From: an uncultured Variovorax sp.
GTDB taxonomy: Bacteria; Pseudomonadota; Gammaproteobacteria; Burkholderiales; Burkholderiaceae_C
NCBI GenBank assembly: GCA_903872875.1
Contig: CAIQMJ010000682.1
Span: forward strand, 1 to 16,697
Reading direction: 5' to 3'
Length of the DNA: 16,697 nt
The notes beneath the pieces were generated by a model. It searched no databases. It had not been told where the DNA came from and saw only the letters and a list, made by a program, of their open reading frames with translations. Position numbers and translations under genes: made by a program. This document shows, in pieces, positions 7,005 through 14,106 of the stretch (position 1 is the first letter of the stretch; every line of letters begins with the position of its first letter).

Positions 7005-7816
7005 CCCGCTACATCGCCACCGGCGACGCCATGACCGCCTGCACGGTCAGCGGCGACGGGCCGCCGCTGCTGCTCCTGCACGGCGCCGAAGCAAGCCGCC
7101 AGATGTTCGACGACATCACGCCGCATCTTGCAAGCCGCTTCACCGTGATCGCCTACGACCAGCGCGACTGCGGCGAGACCACGTCGCCACCGGTGCCCGC
7201 GACGCTCGCACAGCTGGCGCTGGACGCGAAGGCGCTGCTCGCAGGGCTCGGCATCGGCCGCGCCCATGTCTTCGGCAGTTCGTTCGGAGGCCGCGTGGCG
7301 CAGGCGCTTGCAGCCGGCCATCCGGACTGCGTCGACCGCCTCGTGCTCGGCAGCACCTGGGCGCTGCCGAGTTCGCTGCTTGCGCTGAATCCAGAAGGAA
7401 GCCGGCATATCCAGGAATTGCGCCGCGGGTTGCCCGGCAGCGCGCACGACCTGGCGCGCGTGTTCTTTCCCGAGGAATTTCTCGTGCAAAGACCGGCGCT
7501 GCGGGACATCTTCTCCCGCGTGCAGCCGCGCTCGGAACGCGCCGAGCGCCGGTCCGCCGCGGTCGCGGACACGCTGGATCTGCCCTTGTCGGCCATCCAG
7601 TCGCCCACGCTGCTGCTGGCCGGCGACAGCGACCAGGTCGTCCCCGCCCGTCTGACCTTCGACCTCGCCAACCAGATCGCGAACAGCCAGTGGGTGCTTT
7701 TGCCCGGCGTCGGCCATGCGACCTGCCTGCAGGCGCCGACCGATGTCGCGCAGGCCGTCATCCGCTTCATCGACGGTCATCCCGAATCCCCACGCCAAGG
7801 AGCCACGCAACCATGA
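7001..7816 (+). CDS. Alpha/beta-hydrolase fold enzyme
   Basis: The product is 271 aa, typical of the single-domain family. LLLLHGAEAS (23-32) is the oxyanion-hole strand, AYDQRDCGET (51-60) follows, and the nucleophile elbow is GSSFGG with Ser94. The acid is probably Asp211 in GDSDQVVP (Asp209 is possible), and the base is His239 in GVGHATC. The layout matches 3-oxoadipate enol-lactonases, meta-cleavage-product C-C hydrolases and haloperoxidase-like esterases, which cannot be separated by eye. ATG 7001 overlaps the VOC stop (ATGA), and its own stop overlaps the next start in the same way, so VOC, hydrolase and ABC ATPase form a coupled chain. The longer frame upstream is a shadow. Inferred role: hydrolysis of the product of the VOC or monooxygenase step. 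Confidence 0.92.
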   Translation: MTRYIATGDAMTACTVSGDGPPLLLLHGAEASRQMFDDITPHLASRFTVIAYDQRDCGETTSPPVPATLAQLALDAKALLAGLGIGRAHVFGSSFGGRVAQALAAGHPDCVDRLVLGSTWALPSSLLALNPEGSRHIQELRRGLPGSAHDLARVFFPEEFLVQRPALRDIFSRVQPRSERAERRSAAVADTLDLPLSAIQSPTLLLAGDSDQVVPARLTFDLANQIANSQWVLLPGVGHATCLQAPTDVAQAVIRFIDGHPESPRQGATQP

Positions 7817-8583
7817 GCTACATCGAGATCAAGGGCCTGTCGAAGACCTTCGGCGAGCGCGGTGCCGGCGGCGTGCTGGCGCTCAGCGACATCAACTGCA
7901 GCATCGAGAAGGGCAGCTTCGTGTCGGTGGTCGGTCCGAGCGGCTGCGGCAAGAGCACGCTCATGCGCATCGTCGCGGGCCTGCTCGATTATTCGGAAGG
8001 CAGCGTGACGATGGACGGGCAGCCGATCCGCGGCACGCGACGCGACGTCGGCGTGGTGTTCCAGAGCTCGATCCTGCTGCCCTGGCGGACCATCCTCGAG
8101 AACGTCATGCTGCCGGCCGAAGTGCTGGGCCTCGACATGAAAAAGGCCCGCGCACGCGCCATGGACCTGCTGCACATGGTCCGCCTCGACGGCTTCGAGC
8201 ACAAGCTGCCGCGTCAGCTCAGCGGCGGCATGCAGCAGCGCGCCTCGATCGCCCGGGCGCTGCTGCACGACCCCAAGATCCTGCTGATGGACGAGCCCTT
8301 CGGCGCGCTCGACGCCATGACGCGCGAGCAGATGAACCTCGAACTGCAGCGCATCTGGAGCGAGAGCGGCAAGACCGTGATCCTCATCACGCACTCGATT
8401 CCCGAGGCGATCTTTCTCGGCGACGTGGTGTTCGTCATGACGCCGCGTCCCGGCTCGCTGGAGCGGGTCATCCGCGTGGACCTGCCGCGCCCGCGCGGCA
8501 TGGACGCGATGGGCTTGCCGTCCTTTGCTGCGGTGGCCCATGAAATCCGCGAACTCTTCAACCACACCGGCTCGTTCGACTGA
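7813..8583 (+). CDS. ABC importer ATPase, NitT/TauT (nitrate/sulfonate/taurine) type
   Basis: The product is 256 aa with every ABC ATPase motif: Walker A GPSGCGKST (41-49), Q-loop Gln84 in VVFQSSILLPW, signature LSGGMQQR (136-143), Walker B ILLMDEP with the D-loop GALDAMTR, and the switch His194 in LITHS. VVFQ..-LLPWRTILENV and EPFGALDAMTREQM are typical of the SsuB/TauB subgroup. It energises uptake by the permease encoded next, on the cytoplasmic face of the inner membrane. The start at ATG 7813 forms an ATGA overlap with the hydrolase stop; upstream in-frame codons would run into that gene. With the following permease and binding protein it makes a complete importer. Such importers carry sulfonates, pyrimidine precursors, aromatic acids and other small anions, so the substrate is open. 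Confidence 0.95.
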   Translation: MSYIEIKGLSKTFGERGAGGVLALSDINCSIEKGSFVSVVGPSGCGKSTLMRIVAGLLDYSEGSVTMDGQPIRGTRRDVGVVFQSSILLPWRTILENVMLPAEVLGLDMKKARARAMDLLHMVRLDGFEHKLPRQLSGGMQQRASIARALLHDPKILLMDEPFGALDAMTREQMNLELQRIWSESGKTVILITHSIPEAIFLGDVVFVMTPRPGSLERVIRVDLPRPRGMDAMGLPSFAAVAHEIRELFNHTGSFD

Positions 8584-8589
8584 GCCTGC

Positions 8590-8594
8590 AAGGA
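8590..8594 (+). promoter_or_regulatory. Ribosome binding site setting a GTG start
   Basis: AAGGA lies 8 bp before GTG 8603 and just after the ATPase stop (8581-8583). It supports GTG 8603 as the permease start over an in-frame ATG at 8525 inside the ATPase gene. Confidence 0.75.
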
Positions 8595-8602
8595 ACCCCA
8601 TC

Positions 8603-9466
8603 GTGGCCTCCGACATTTCAGACATTCCCCTGCCGTCACGCGCGGCTCGCGCCGCACCCGACTGGCGCCGCCCGTTCCGTTCGATGCGTTTCAACTCCCT
8701 CCTGCTGCTGGTGTTCCTGCTGGCGTTCTGGGAGTTCGGCGTGCGCTTCTTCGAGGTGCCGAAGTTCATGCTGCCGCCGGTGAGCGACGTGCTGATGGCG
8801 ATGTACCGGGGCCTGAACGCGAGCCCGTTCGCGAAGGACGGCTTCTGGTTCCACACCTTCTTCACGCTGGCCGAGATACTGGTCGGCTTCGTGCTCGGCA
8901 GCGCCATCGGACTCGCATTGGGCGTGCTGATCTCGGAGATCGAATTCGTCGAGATCCTGCTGCGCCCCTACGTGGCCGCGCTGCAGAGCCTGCCCAAGGT
9001 CGCGGTCGCGCCGATCATCGTGATGTGGCTGGGCTTCGGCATGAGCTCGAAGGTGGCCATCGTCTGCCTGATCACCTTCTTCCCGGTGCTCGTGACCAGC
9101 ATCGCCGGCTTCAAGGCGATCGACACCGACCGCATCGACCTGCTGCGCTCGCTGTCGGCCACGCGCTGGCAGATCTTCACCAAGGCCAAGTTCCCGAGTG
9201 CGCTGCCCTACATCTTCGCGGGGCTGGACATGGCCGCCGCCTTCGCGGTGGTGGGCGCGGTGGTCGGCGAATTCGTCGGCGCCCAGGCGGGGCTCGGCGT
9301 GATGATCTTGCAGATGGATGCGCAGATGGACACCGGCGGCAGCTTCGCGGTCTTCATCATCCTGTCGCTCATCGGCATCGCGCTCACGGCGCTGCTTCGC
9401 GCCGTGCGGCGACGCGTGCTGAGCTGGATGCCCGCAGACACATCGCAGCGCACCGTCAGCGCCTGA
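8603..9466 (+). CDS. ABC importer permease, NitT/TauT type
   Basis: With the GTG start at 8603 the product is 287 aa. A polar N-terminus (1-30) precedes hydrophobic segments at about 31-50, 84-110, 132-165, 205-235 and 248-265, fitting the six-helix inner-membrane permease of the BPD_transp_1 fold. The cytoplasmic EAA loop that docks on the ATPase is at 177-203 (RIDLLRSLSATRWQIF then FPSALPYIFAGL). LQSLPKVAVAPIIVMWLGFG is characteristic of SsuC/TauC-type permeases. It lies 19 bp after the ATPase gene and 37 bp before the binding-protein gene. It would form a homodimer in the importer (family knowledge). Confidence 0.93.
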   Translation: MASDISDIPLPSRAARAAPDWRRPFRSMRFNSLLLLVFLLAFWEFGVRFFEVPKFMLPPVSDVLMAMYRGLNASPFAKDGFWFHTFFTLAEILVGFVLGSAIGLALGVLISEIEFVEILLRPYVAALQSLPKVAVAPIIVMWLGFGMSSKVAIVCLITFFPVLVTSIAGFKAIDTDRIDLLRSLSATRWQIFTKAKFPSALPYIFAGLDMAAAFAVVGAVVGEFVGAQAGLGVMILQMDAQMDTGGSFAVFIILSLIGIALTALLRAVRRRVLSWMPADTSQRTVSA

Positions 9467-9503
9467 ACGCCTCATTTCCCAATCCACTCCTTGCGAGGAC
9501 CCC

Positions 9504-10613
9504 ATGATCCACAGACGAGATTTCATCCAGGGTGCGACCGCACTCGCAGGCCTCGGCGCCTTCGGCGCGGGGTTGTCCGCCCGTGCACAGGGCAAGCGCG
9601 TATTCCGTGCGGCCAACCCGGTCGGCGTGGTCGATGCGCAGCAGGCCTTCGTGACCTGCGGGCGGCACCCGAAGTTGCGCTACTACGAAGCCGAGGGCGT
9701 CGACATCGAGTACGTCAACATGAGCAGCGTGAACCAGTCGCTGGTATCGGTGGCCACGGGTCAGGCCGACATGGCGTCTCTCGCGCCGGGCGTCTTCCTG
9801 CCGGCGATGGCGAAGGAGCCCGCGCTGGGCATCGTCGCGGCCTACAACTGGCTGCCGCGCAACGCCAACGTGGTGGTCGTGCCGCCGGACAGTCCGATCC
9901 GCTCGATCGCCGACCTGAAGGGCAGGAAGATCGGCATCCGCAACCAGGGCGATGGCGGCATCGTCGCGCTGCAGATCATGTTCACCGAGCTGGGGCTGCC
10001 CACCTCGGACATCGACTTCATTGCGGTAGGCGACTCGGGCGTGGCCGGTACCGCGCTGTCGCGCAGGAACGTGGATGCCGTCGTGACCTACGACACCGCC
10101 GCGGCCCGCATCGAGGCCGTGGGCTTTCCGCTGCGCTACCTGCCGCTGCCGCCGGCCTACGCGAAGCTGTCCGCGGGCTGGTTCGGCTTCAGGCGCAAGG
10201 ATCTGAAGGACGACCGCAAGAACGTCGTCGGCATCTGCCGCGCCATCGCCAAGTCCACGCTGTTCGCGCACACCAACCTGGCCCGCGCGATCGACATCCA
10301 CTGGGCGCTTTATCCGGAGTCCAAGTCCAAGTCGAAGTCCGACGAGGAAAGCCGCAAGGAGATCGAGACCATCCTCGGCCAGCGCAAGGAGAACTTGATC
10401 CGCCGGCCCGACGACAGCGACCAGCGCTGGGGCGCGTCCAGCCTGCAGGAGTGGAAGACCATCATCGACATCGCCGCGAAGAGCACCAACAACCCGCAGC
10501 TCGCGCAACAGCTGGGCGACCCGGCGAACGTGTTCACCAACGAACTGGTCGACGAGATCAACCGCTTCGACAAGGCGGAAGTGATGAGGCAGGCGCGTGA
10601 ATTCGTCCTCTGA
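9504..10613 (+). CDS. ABC importer substrate-binding protein (NMT1/SsuA-like) with Tat-type leader
   Basis: The product is 369 aa. The N-terminus carries a twin-arginine signal, RRDFIQGA (4-11), an Ala/Gly-rich hydrophobic stretch and a probable cleavage site ARA-Q near residue 28, so it is periplasmic. Mature features fit the NMT1/SsuA periplasmic binding fold: SLVSVATGQADMA, PDSPIRSIADLKGRKIGI, a typical lobe-1 motif, then a lobe-2 segment around DFIAVGDSGVAGTALSRRNVD. It should capture the substrate for the permease/ATPase encoded upstream. The ligand is unknown; relatives bind sulfonates, pyrimidines, phthalate or nitrate. A Lys/Ser run, SKSKSKS (about 273-279), encoded by near-perfect hexamer repeats (nt 10320-10337), is an odd surface insert. 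GAGGA at 9495-9499 supports the ATG. Confidence 0.92.
   Translation: MIHRRDFIQGATALAGLGAFGAGLSARAQGKRVFRAANPVGVVDAQQAFVTCGRHPKLRYYEAEGVDIEYVNMSSVNQSLVSVATGQADMASLAPGVFLPAMAKEPALGIVAAYNWLPRNANVVVVPPDSPIRSIADLKGRKIGIRNQGDGGIVALQIMFTELGLPTSDIDFIAVGDSGVAGTALSRRNVDAVVTYDTAAARIEAVGFPLRYLPLPPAYAKLSAGWFGFRRKDLKDDRKNVVGICRAIAKSTLFAHTNLARAIDIHWALYPESKSKSKSDEESRKEIETILGQRKENLIRRPDDSDQRWGASSLQEWKTIIDIAAKSTNNPQLAQQLGDPANVFTNELVDEINRFDKAEVMRQAREFVL
10320..10337 (+). repeat. Hexamer repeat coding a Ser-Lys run
   Basis: TCCAAG, TCCAAG, TCGAAG in tandem code SKSKSK within the mature binding protein. It is a short low-complexity insert, possibly from replication slippage. Confidence 0.6.
10586..10589 (+). promoter_or_regulatory. 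Ribosome binding site setting a GTG start inside the previous gene
   Basis: GAGG lies 7 bp before GTG 10597, so the downstream gene starts 17 bp before the end of the binding-protein gene. This overlap implies translational coupling. Confidence 0.6.
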
Positions 10614-11772
10614 CGCGGTGCCACGCTACCAGCCCGAGGGATGGACGCACTGGCCCGCGCATCCGGCATGGAGCCAGCAGTTCGTGCGCATCCTGGGAGC
10701 GACGCAGGAGGGCGCGGCGACCGTCGGCGAATGTCTTCTGGCGGCGAGCCGCATGGTGCCCGGCGACGCGTCGTCCTGGCACCGCGAATGGCAACGCATG
10801 GCCGAGGAGAACGCGCAACGGGCCGATGCGGCCCTGGCTGCGAGGCATGTGGCCACCGCTCGCGCACATCATCTGCGCGCGAGCAACTACCACCGCGTGT
10901 CGGAGCTGTTCCTGGCGCCCGACGACGCGCGCCGCCGCACCACCTTCGCTGAAGTCGTGCGCCACTCCCACGCGCACCTGCGCCTGATGTCGCCGCCGGG
11001 GGAGGTCGTGTCGATCGAACTCGGCGACGGCCAGACGCTGGACGCGTACCTGCTCAAGCCCGCACCGGCTTCGCTCGCACACAGGCCGCCGGTCGTGATC
11101 GCCTTCGGCGGACTCGACGGTTGCAAGGACGAAATGGTGCAGCGCATGGCGAGCGCCGCGCTGGCACGCGGACTCGCCCTGCTGGCGGTCGACATGCCGG
11201 GGCAGGGCGAGGCGCTGCGTTTTCGCGGCATGGCGAATCGCTCCGACACCGCGACGCCCGTGGCACGCTGCATCGACCATCTGCAGTCGCGCGGCGACGT
11301 CGACGGCGAACGCATCGCGCTGTACGGCGCGAGCCTGGGCGGCGTGTATTCAGCCCGCGCCGCGTCGGGCGAACCGCGGCTGAAGGCCGTCGTGTCCGAC
11401 AGCCTGGTCTTCAACCTGCATGCGGCCTTGGCGCACCGGTTGGCAGTCGAAAGCGACAGCGGCGACTGGGCCTTCCTGCAATGGGTGTTCGGCTGCGGAT
11501 CGGCGTCCGCCGTGGTCGAGAAGAGCCTGCAGTTCGGCATGGCGGATCTCCTGCCACGGATTCGATGCCCGTACCTGATCGTCCAGGGCACGCATGACTT
11601 CCTGGGTCTCCAGACCGCACTCGATGCCTTCGACCACGCAAGGCGGCACGGCGTACCGGTCGAACTTCGCGTCTTCGATGCCGAAGAGACCGGCGCCTCG
11701 CATTGCCAGGCCGACAACCCGACCATCGGCCAGGCGTTCATCTGCGACTGGCTGGCGGACAGGCTGGTATAG
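10597..11772 (+). CDS. Alpha/beta hydrolase resembling 2,6-dihydroxypseudooxynicotine hydrolase (C-C hydrolase / FrsA-like group)
   Basis: The product is 391 aa from GTG 10597. An N-terminal all-helical region (about 1-130), with SSWHREWQRMAEENAQRAD and a second helix ending HHLRASNYHRVSELFL, precedes the alpha/beta-hydrolase core. The core has VVIAFGGLDGCKDE (166-179) as the oxyanion-hole region, nucleophile elbow GASLGG with Ser246, acid Asp334 in QGTHDFLG and base His369 in GASHCQAD. This two-part layout is that of 2,6-dihydroxypseudooxynicotine hydrolase from nicotine catabolism, a C-C bond hydrolase, and of related esterases. The similarity supports the fold and possible chemistry, not nicotine as substrate. 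It is the last gene of the operon and ends 5 bp from a convergent gene. It may cleave a beta-diketone-like ring-opening product (inference). Confidence 0.87.
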   Translation: MNSSSDAVPRYQPEGWTHWPAHPAWSQQFVRILGATQEGAATVGECLLAASRMVPGDASSWHREWQRMAEENAQRADAALAARHVATARAHHLRASNYHRVSELFLAPDDARRRTTFAEVVRHSHAHLRLMSPPGEVVSIELGDGQTLDAYLLKPAPASLAHRPPVVIAFGGLDGCKDEMVQRMASAALARGLALLAVDMPGQGEALRFRGMANRSDTATPVARCIDHLQSRGDVDGERIALYGASLGGVYSARAASGEPRLKAVVSDSLVFNLHAALAHRLAVESDSGDWAFLQWVFGCGSASAVVEKSLQFGMADLLPRIRCPYLIVQGTHDFLGLQTALDAFDHARRHGVPVELRVFDAEETGASHCQADNPTIGQAFICDWLADRLV

Positions 11773-11773
11773 C

Positions 11774-11800
11774 CCGATCACGATGACGCCGTGCGATCGG
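11774..11800. terminator. Bulged hairpin across two convergent stop codons
   Basis: CCGATC-ACG (11774-11782) pairs with CGT-GATCGG (11790-11800) with a two-base bulge (GC) and a 7-base loop. It spans the 5-bp gap between the convergent genes and enters the C-terminal codons of the minus-strand one. There is no T-run. It could slow transcription from both sides, but the evidence is only the pairing. Confidence 0.3.
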
Positions 11801-12824
11801 CCGCCAGGTGCGCCTCCAATTGCCGGAGATAGCCGGCGCGCTGCGCATCCGGCAGCCACGCACCCTTGAACGCATTGGCCATCAGGTGGCCGATCTCTTC
11901 GTGGGTGAAAGCGCACTCGCGCGTCACGCGCGGCAGCAGTTCGTGCAGCATGCCGCTGGTCATCATGCCGGGGTCGTCCGAATTGAGCGTGATGTTGAGG
12001 CCCGCGTCGTACATCTGCCGGATGCGCGCGAGGCGATAGGGGTCGTTGCTGCCCGGCCACCACGTCGGGCAGGGTGTGAGGTAGATGTCGCGCGTGTTCA
12101 GCGCATCGATCAGCGCCGCGTCGTCGAGCGCGTTGATGCCGTGGTCGATGCGGTCCACCTTGAGCACGTCCAGGCATTGCCACATGTGCTTGACCGCGTC
12201 CTCCTGGTCGACGTCGCAGTGGCAGGTCACATGCCATCCCTCGGCGCGCGCGAACGCGAACGCATCCTTGTGCTTCTCCGGCGGATTTCCCGGCTCCAGC
12301 CCGCCCATGCCGATGCCGACGACGATGTCCTGGTAGGGCACCATCGAGCGCACCGTCTCGAAGCCGCTTTCGGCGCTGTGGCCCCGGTTGATCGAGAGGA
12401 TCAACCCCGCAGCCACGCCGAAATCGCGTTCACCTTCCTCGATGCCTGCGCGCAGGCCGCCCATCAGCACCGGCAGCGGAACGCCGAGCGCCAGATGGGC
12501 CTGTGCACCGAAATAGATCTCGGCATAGCGGATGTTGCCTTCTGCACAACGCCGCAGGTGCTCGTACATGACGTCGCGGTAGTCCTGCTCGGTCTTGAAC
12601 ACGACGTGGTTCGCGTAATAGAGCTCGAGGAATCTGCGAAGCACCTCGCCGGGGCTCTCCGCCGCGTATTCATGCGCGGCCACCAGTTCCTCGAACGTGG
12701 AGAAGGGGAGCTCGATGCTGTTGCGCTTCGCAAGATCCCACCGCTGTCTCGGCGTCACGGTGCCTTCGATGTGCACGTGCAGTTCGGCCTTGGGAAGGCC
12801 GTGAAGAAAGGCTTCTGAAAACAT
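11778..12824 (-). CDS. Adenosine/adenine deaminase-family metal hydrolase with altered catalytic Glu
   Basis: The product is 348 aa, the normal length for adenosine/adenine deaminases. LPKAELHVHIEGTV (10-23) gives the HxH metal ligands His16 and His18; TEQDYRDVMYEHL and AEIYFGAQAH follow; PPEKHKDAFAFA precedes the strand bearing metal ligand His202; DRIDHGINALDD carries His228; and LNSDDPGM gives Asp283 and Asp284. In this family the His202 motif is normally HAGE, the Glu being the proton shuttle. Here it reads HCDVD, so that position is Val205, with Asp204 and Asp206 beside it. HCD recalls cytosine deaminase (HCDE), but the Glu is missing there too. The enzyme may therefore use an Asp, a different reaction, or be inactive (inference). 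GAGG lies about 7 bp before the ATG on the minus strand. It is divergent from a second family member at 13010. Confidence 0.88.
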   Translation of the reverse strand: MFSEAFLHGLPKAELHVHIEGTVTPRQRWDLAKRNSIELPFSTFEELVAAHEYAAESPGEVLRRFLELYYANHVVFKTEQDYRDVMYEHLRRCAEGNIRYAEIYFGAQAHLALGVPLPVLMGGLRAGIEEGERDFGVAAGLILSINRGHSAESGFETVRSMVPYQDIVVGIGMGGLEPGNPPEKHKDAFAFARAEGWHVTCHCDVDQEDAVKHMWQCLDVLKVDRIDHGINALDDAALIDALNTRDIYLTPCPTWWPGSNDPYRLARIRQMYDAGLNITLNSDDPGMMTSGMLHELLPRVTRECAFTHEEIGHLMANAFKGAWLPDAQRAGYLRQLEAHLAADRTASS

Positions 12825-12841
12825 GGTCGGGCCTCGGTCGC

Positions 12842-12866
12842 AGTCCGATTCGGACTCCTTCGAGTC
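12842..12866. promoter_or_regulatory. Two overlapping, mutually exclusive inverted repeats
   Basis: AGTCCGA-T-TCGGACT (12842-12856) is a perfect 7-bp-arm palindrome. Its right arm also takes part in GACTC-CTTC-GAGTC (12853-12866), a perfect 5-bp-arm repeat. In the minus-strand leader only one of the two hairpins can form at a time, upstream of the deaminase-family start codon at 12824. It may be a protein operator or a leader structure. Confidence 0.45.
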
Positions 12867-12998
12867 GCAATTTCCATGCCCTGCGAAGGCCTTTCAATGT
12901 GCGAATTCGGAGAACTTTGAACATCAAAATCGATGCTTTCTTTCATCATTGACGGCGACTACGATCGAGCTCGAGATACATCCTTGTCTCGCTCTCCT

Positions 12999-13002
12999 GG
13001 AG
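12999..13002 (+). promoter_or_regulatory. Ribosome binding site setting a TTG start
   Basis: GGAG lies 7 bp before TTG 13010. The next in-frame ATG, at 13058, has no comparable site and would leave the HAH metal motif only eight residues from the N-terminus. Confidence 0.6.
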
Positions 13003-13009
13003 TCCGACC

Positions 13010-14077
13010 TTGCAAGCCACCGATGCCGCCGCGATCACCCTGGATGACTATCTCGGGATGATTCCCAAGGTGGAAGTCCATGCGCATCTGATCGGGTCCA
13101 TGCGGCCGTCGACCTACGACGAGTTCGCGCGCAACGCCGGCATCGAGCTGCCGCGCTCCGCTGCCGCGTTCTATCCGTATGAGGACTTCTACGAGTTCCT
13201 CAAGCTCTCTCGCCTGGGCACCACGTTCTTGAACAGGCGCGAAGACTTTGCCCGCGTGATATGCGAGGCACTCGAGGACGGCCTGAACCTCGCCAACCAG
13301 CGCCATACCGAGATGTTCTTCAATCCGCAGTACTTCATGGCGCGCGGCATTCCCTATCGCACGGTCATCGACGGACTGTGCGACGGCGTCCGGCAAGCGC
13401 GACGCCTGTGGGGCGTGAGCTGTCTGCTGATTCCATCGTTCGGCCGCCAGATCGACGAGCGGGGTGCCCACGAGGTGCTCGATGCGATCCTCGCGAACCG
13501 CGAAGACGAGGTGGTCGGCATCGGTCTCGACGGTGCCGAACGCGACGGACCTCCCGAGCGTTTCGCCGCGGTCTACCGGCGCGCGGGCCAGGCCGGTCTC
13601 AAGCGCACCGCGCATGTGTGCGAGGACAACCAGACGATGGCCGAGGCGCCGCCGTCCAACTTCGCCACCTGCCTCGACCTGCTCGGCTGCGATCGGCTCG
13701 ACCATGGCTACAACCTGCTGGCCGACAGCGACATGGTCCGCCGTGCACGCGACGAAGGCAAGTACTTCACGACCGTCGCGCTGGCCAGCGCGGAAGTGCG
13801 GCGCGCGGGTCGTTTCAGGAGCATTGCGCGCATGGTCGAAGAAGGCCTGCCGGTCACGATCAACACCGACAACCCCGCCATGTTCGGTACCAACCTTGCA
13901 CATTCGTACCGCGCCGTGTGCACAGCCTGCGGCTGGGGCCATCAGGAAGCACGGCGCTTCAGCCTGGCAGGCGTCGACGCGAGTTGGCTCGACGACACGG
14001 AAAAGCAAAGGCTGCGCGCGGAGTTCACCGCATCGCTCGACACGTTGGGCACGGCCCTTGCGGCGAACCCCGACTGA
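13010..14077 (+). CDS. Second adenosine/adenine deaminase-family metal hydrolase
   Basis: From the TTG start the product is 355 aa. Motifs in order: IPKVEVHAHLIGSM (18-31) with metal ligands His24 and His26; RHTEMFFNPQYF (99-109); GIGLDGAE (170-177); AHVCEDNQTM with metal ligand His202 and the proton-shuttle Glu205; DRLDHGYNLL with His232; and INTDNPAMFG with metal ligand Asp287. The residue after Asp287 is Asn288, where adenosine deaminase has a second Asp that contacts the purine. The fold and hydrolytic deamination chemistry are well supported; the purine specificity is not. It differs strongly from the minus-strand paralogue across the divergent region, so the pair is not a recent duplication. 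It is followed after 29 bp by a Pot-like importer, whose substrate it may process (inference). Confidence 0.87.
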   Translation: MQATDAAAITLDDYLGMIPKVEVHAHLIGSMRPSTYDEFARNAGIELPRSAAAFYPYEDFYEFLKLSRLGTTFLNRREDFARVICEALEDGLNLANQRHTEMFFNPQYFMARGIPYRTVIDGLCDGVRQARRLWGVSCLLIPSFGRQIDERGAHEVLDAILANREDEVVGIGLDGAERDGPPERFAAVYRRAGQAGLKRTAHVCEDNQTMAEAPPSNFATCLDLLGCDRLDHGYNLLADSDMVRRARDEGKYFTTVALASAEVRRAGRFRSIARMVEEGLPVTINTDNPAMFGTNLAHSYRAVCTACGWGHQEARRFSLAGVDASWLDDTEKQRLRAEFTASLDTLGTALAANPD

Positions 14078-14106
14078 GCTTTTCTCATCCAGCCCGAGGC
14101 CGCCCC

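Larger units (their letters stand above)
12825..13009. promoter_or_regulatory. Divergent promoter region between the two deaminase-family genes
   Basis: This 185-bp region is more AT-rich than the genes around it and must hold both start sites. Contents seen: overlapping inverted repeats at 12842-12866 (listed separately); TTTGA-ACA-TCAAA at 12916-12928, a perfect 5-bp-arm palindrome; the 10-bp palindrome TCGAGCTCGA at 12965-12974; and a repeat of the half-site AGTCCGA at 13001-13007 overlapping the Shine-Dalgarno of the plus-strand gene. No sigma-70 promoter stands out. The repeated half-site on both sides suggests a shared regulator (inference). Confidence 0.5.
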
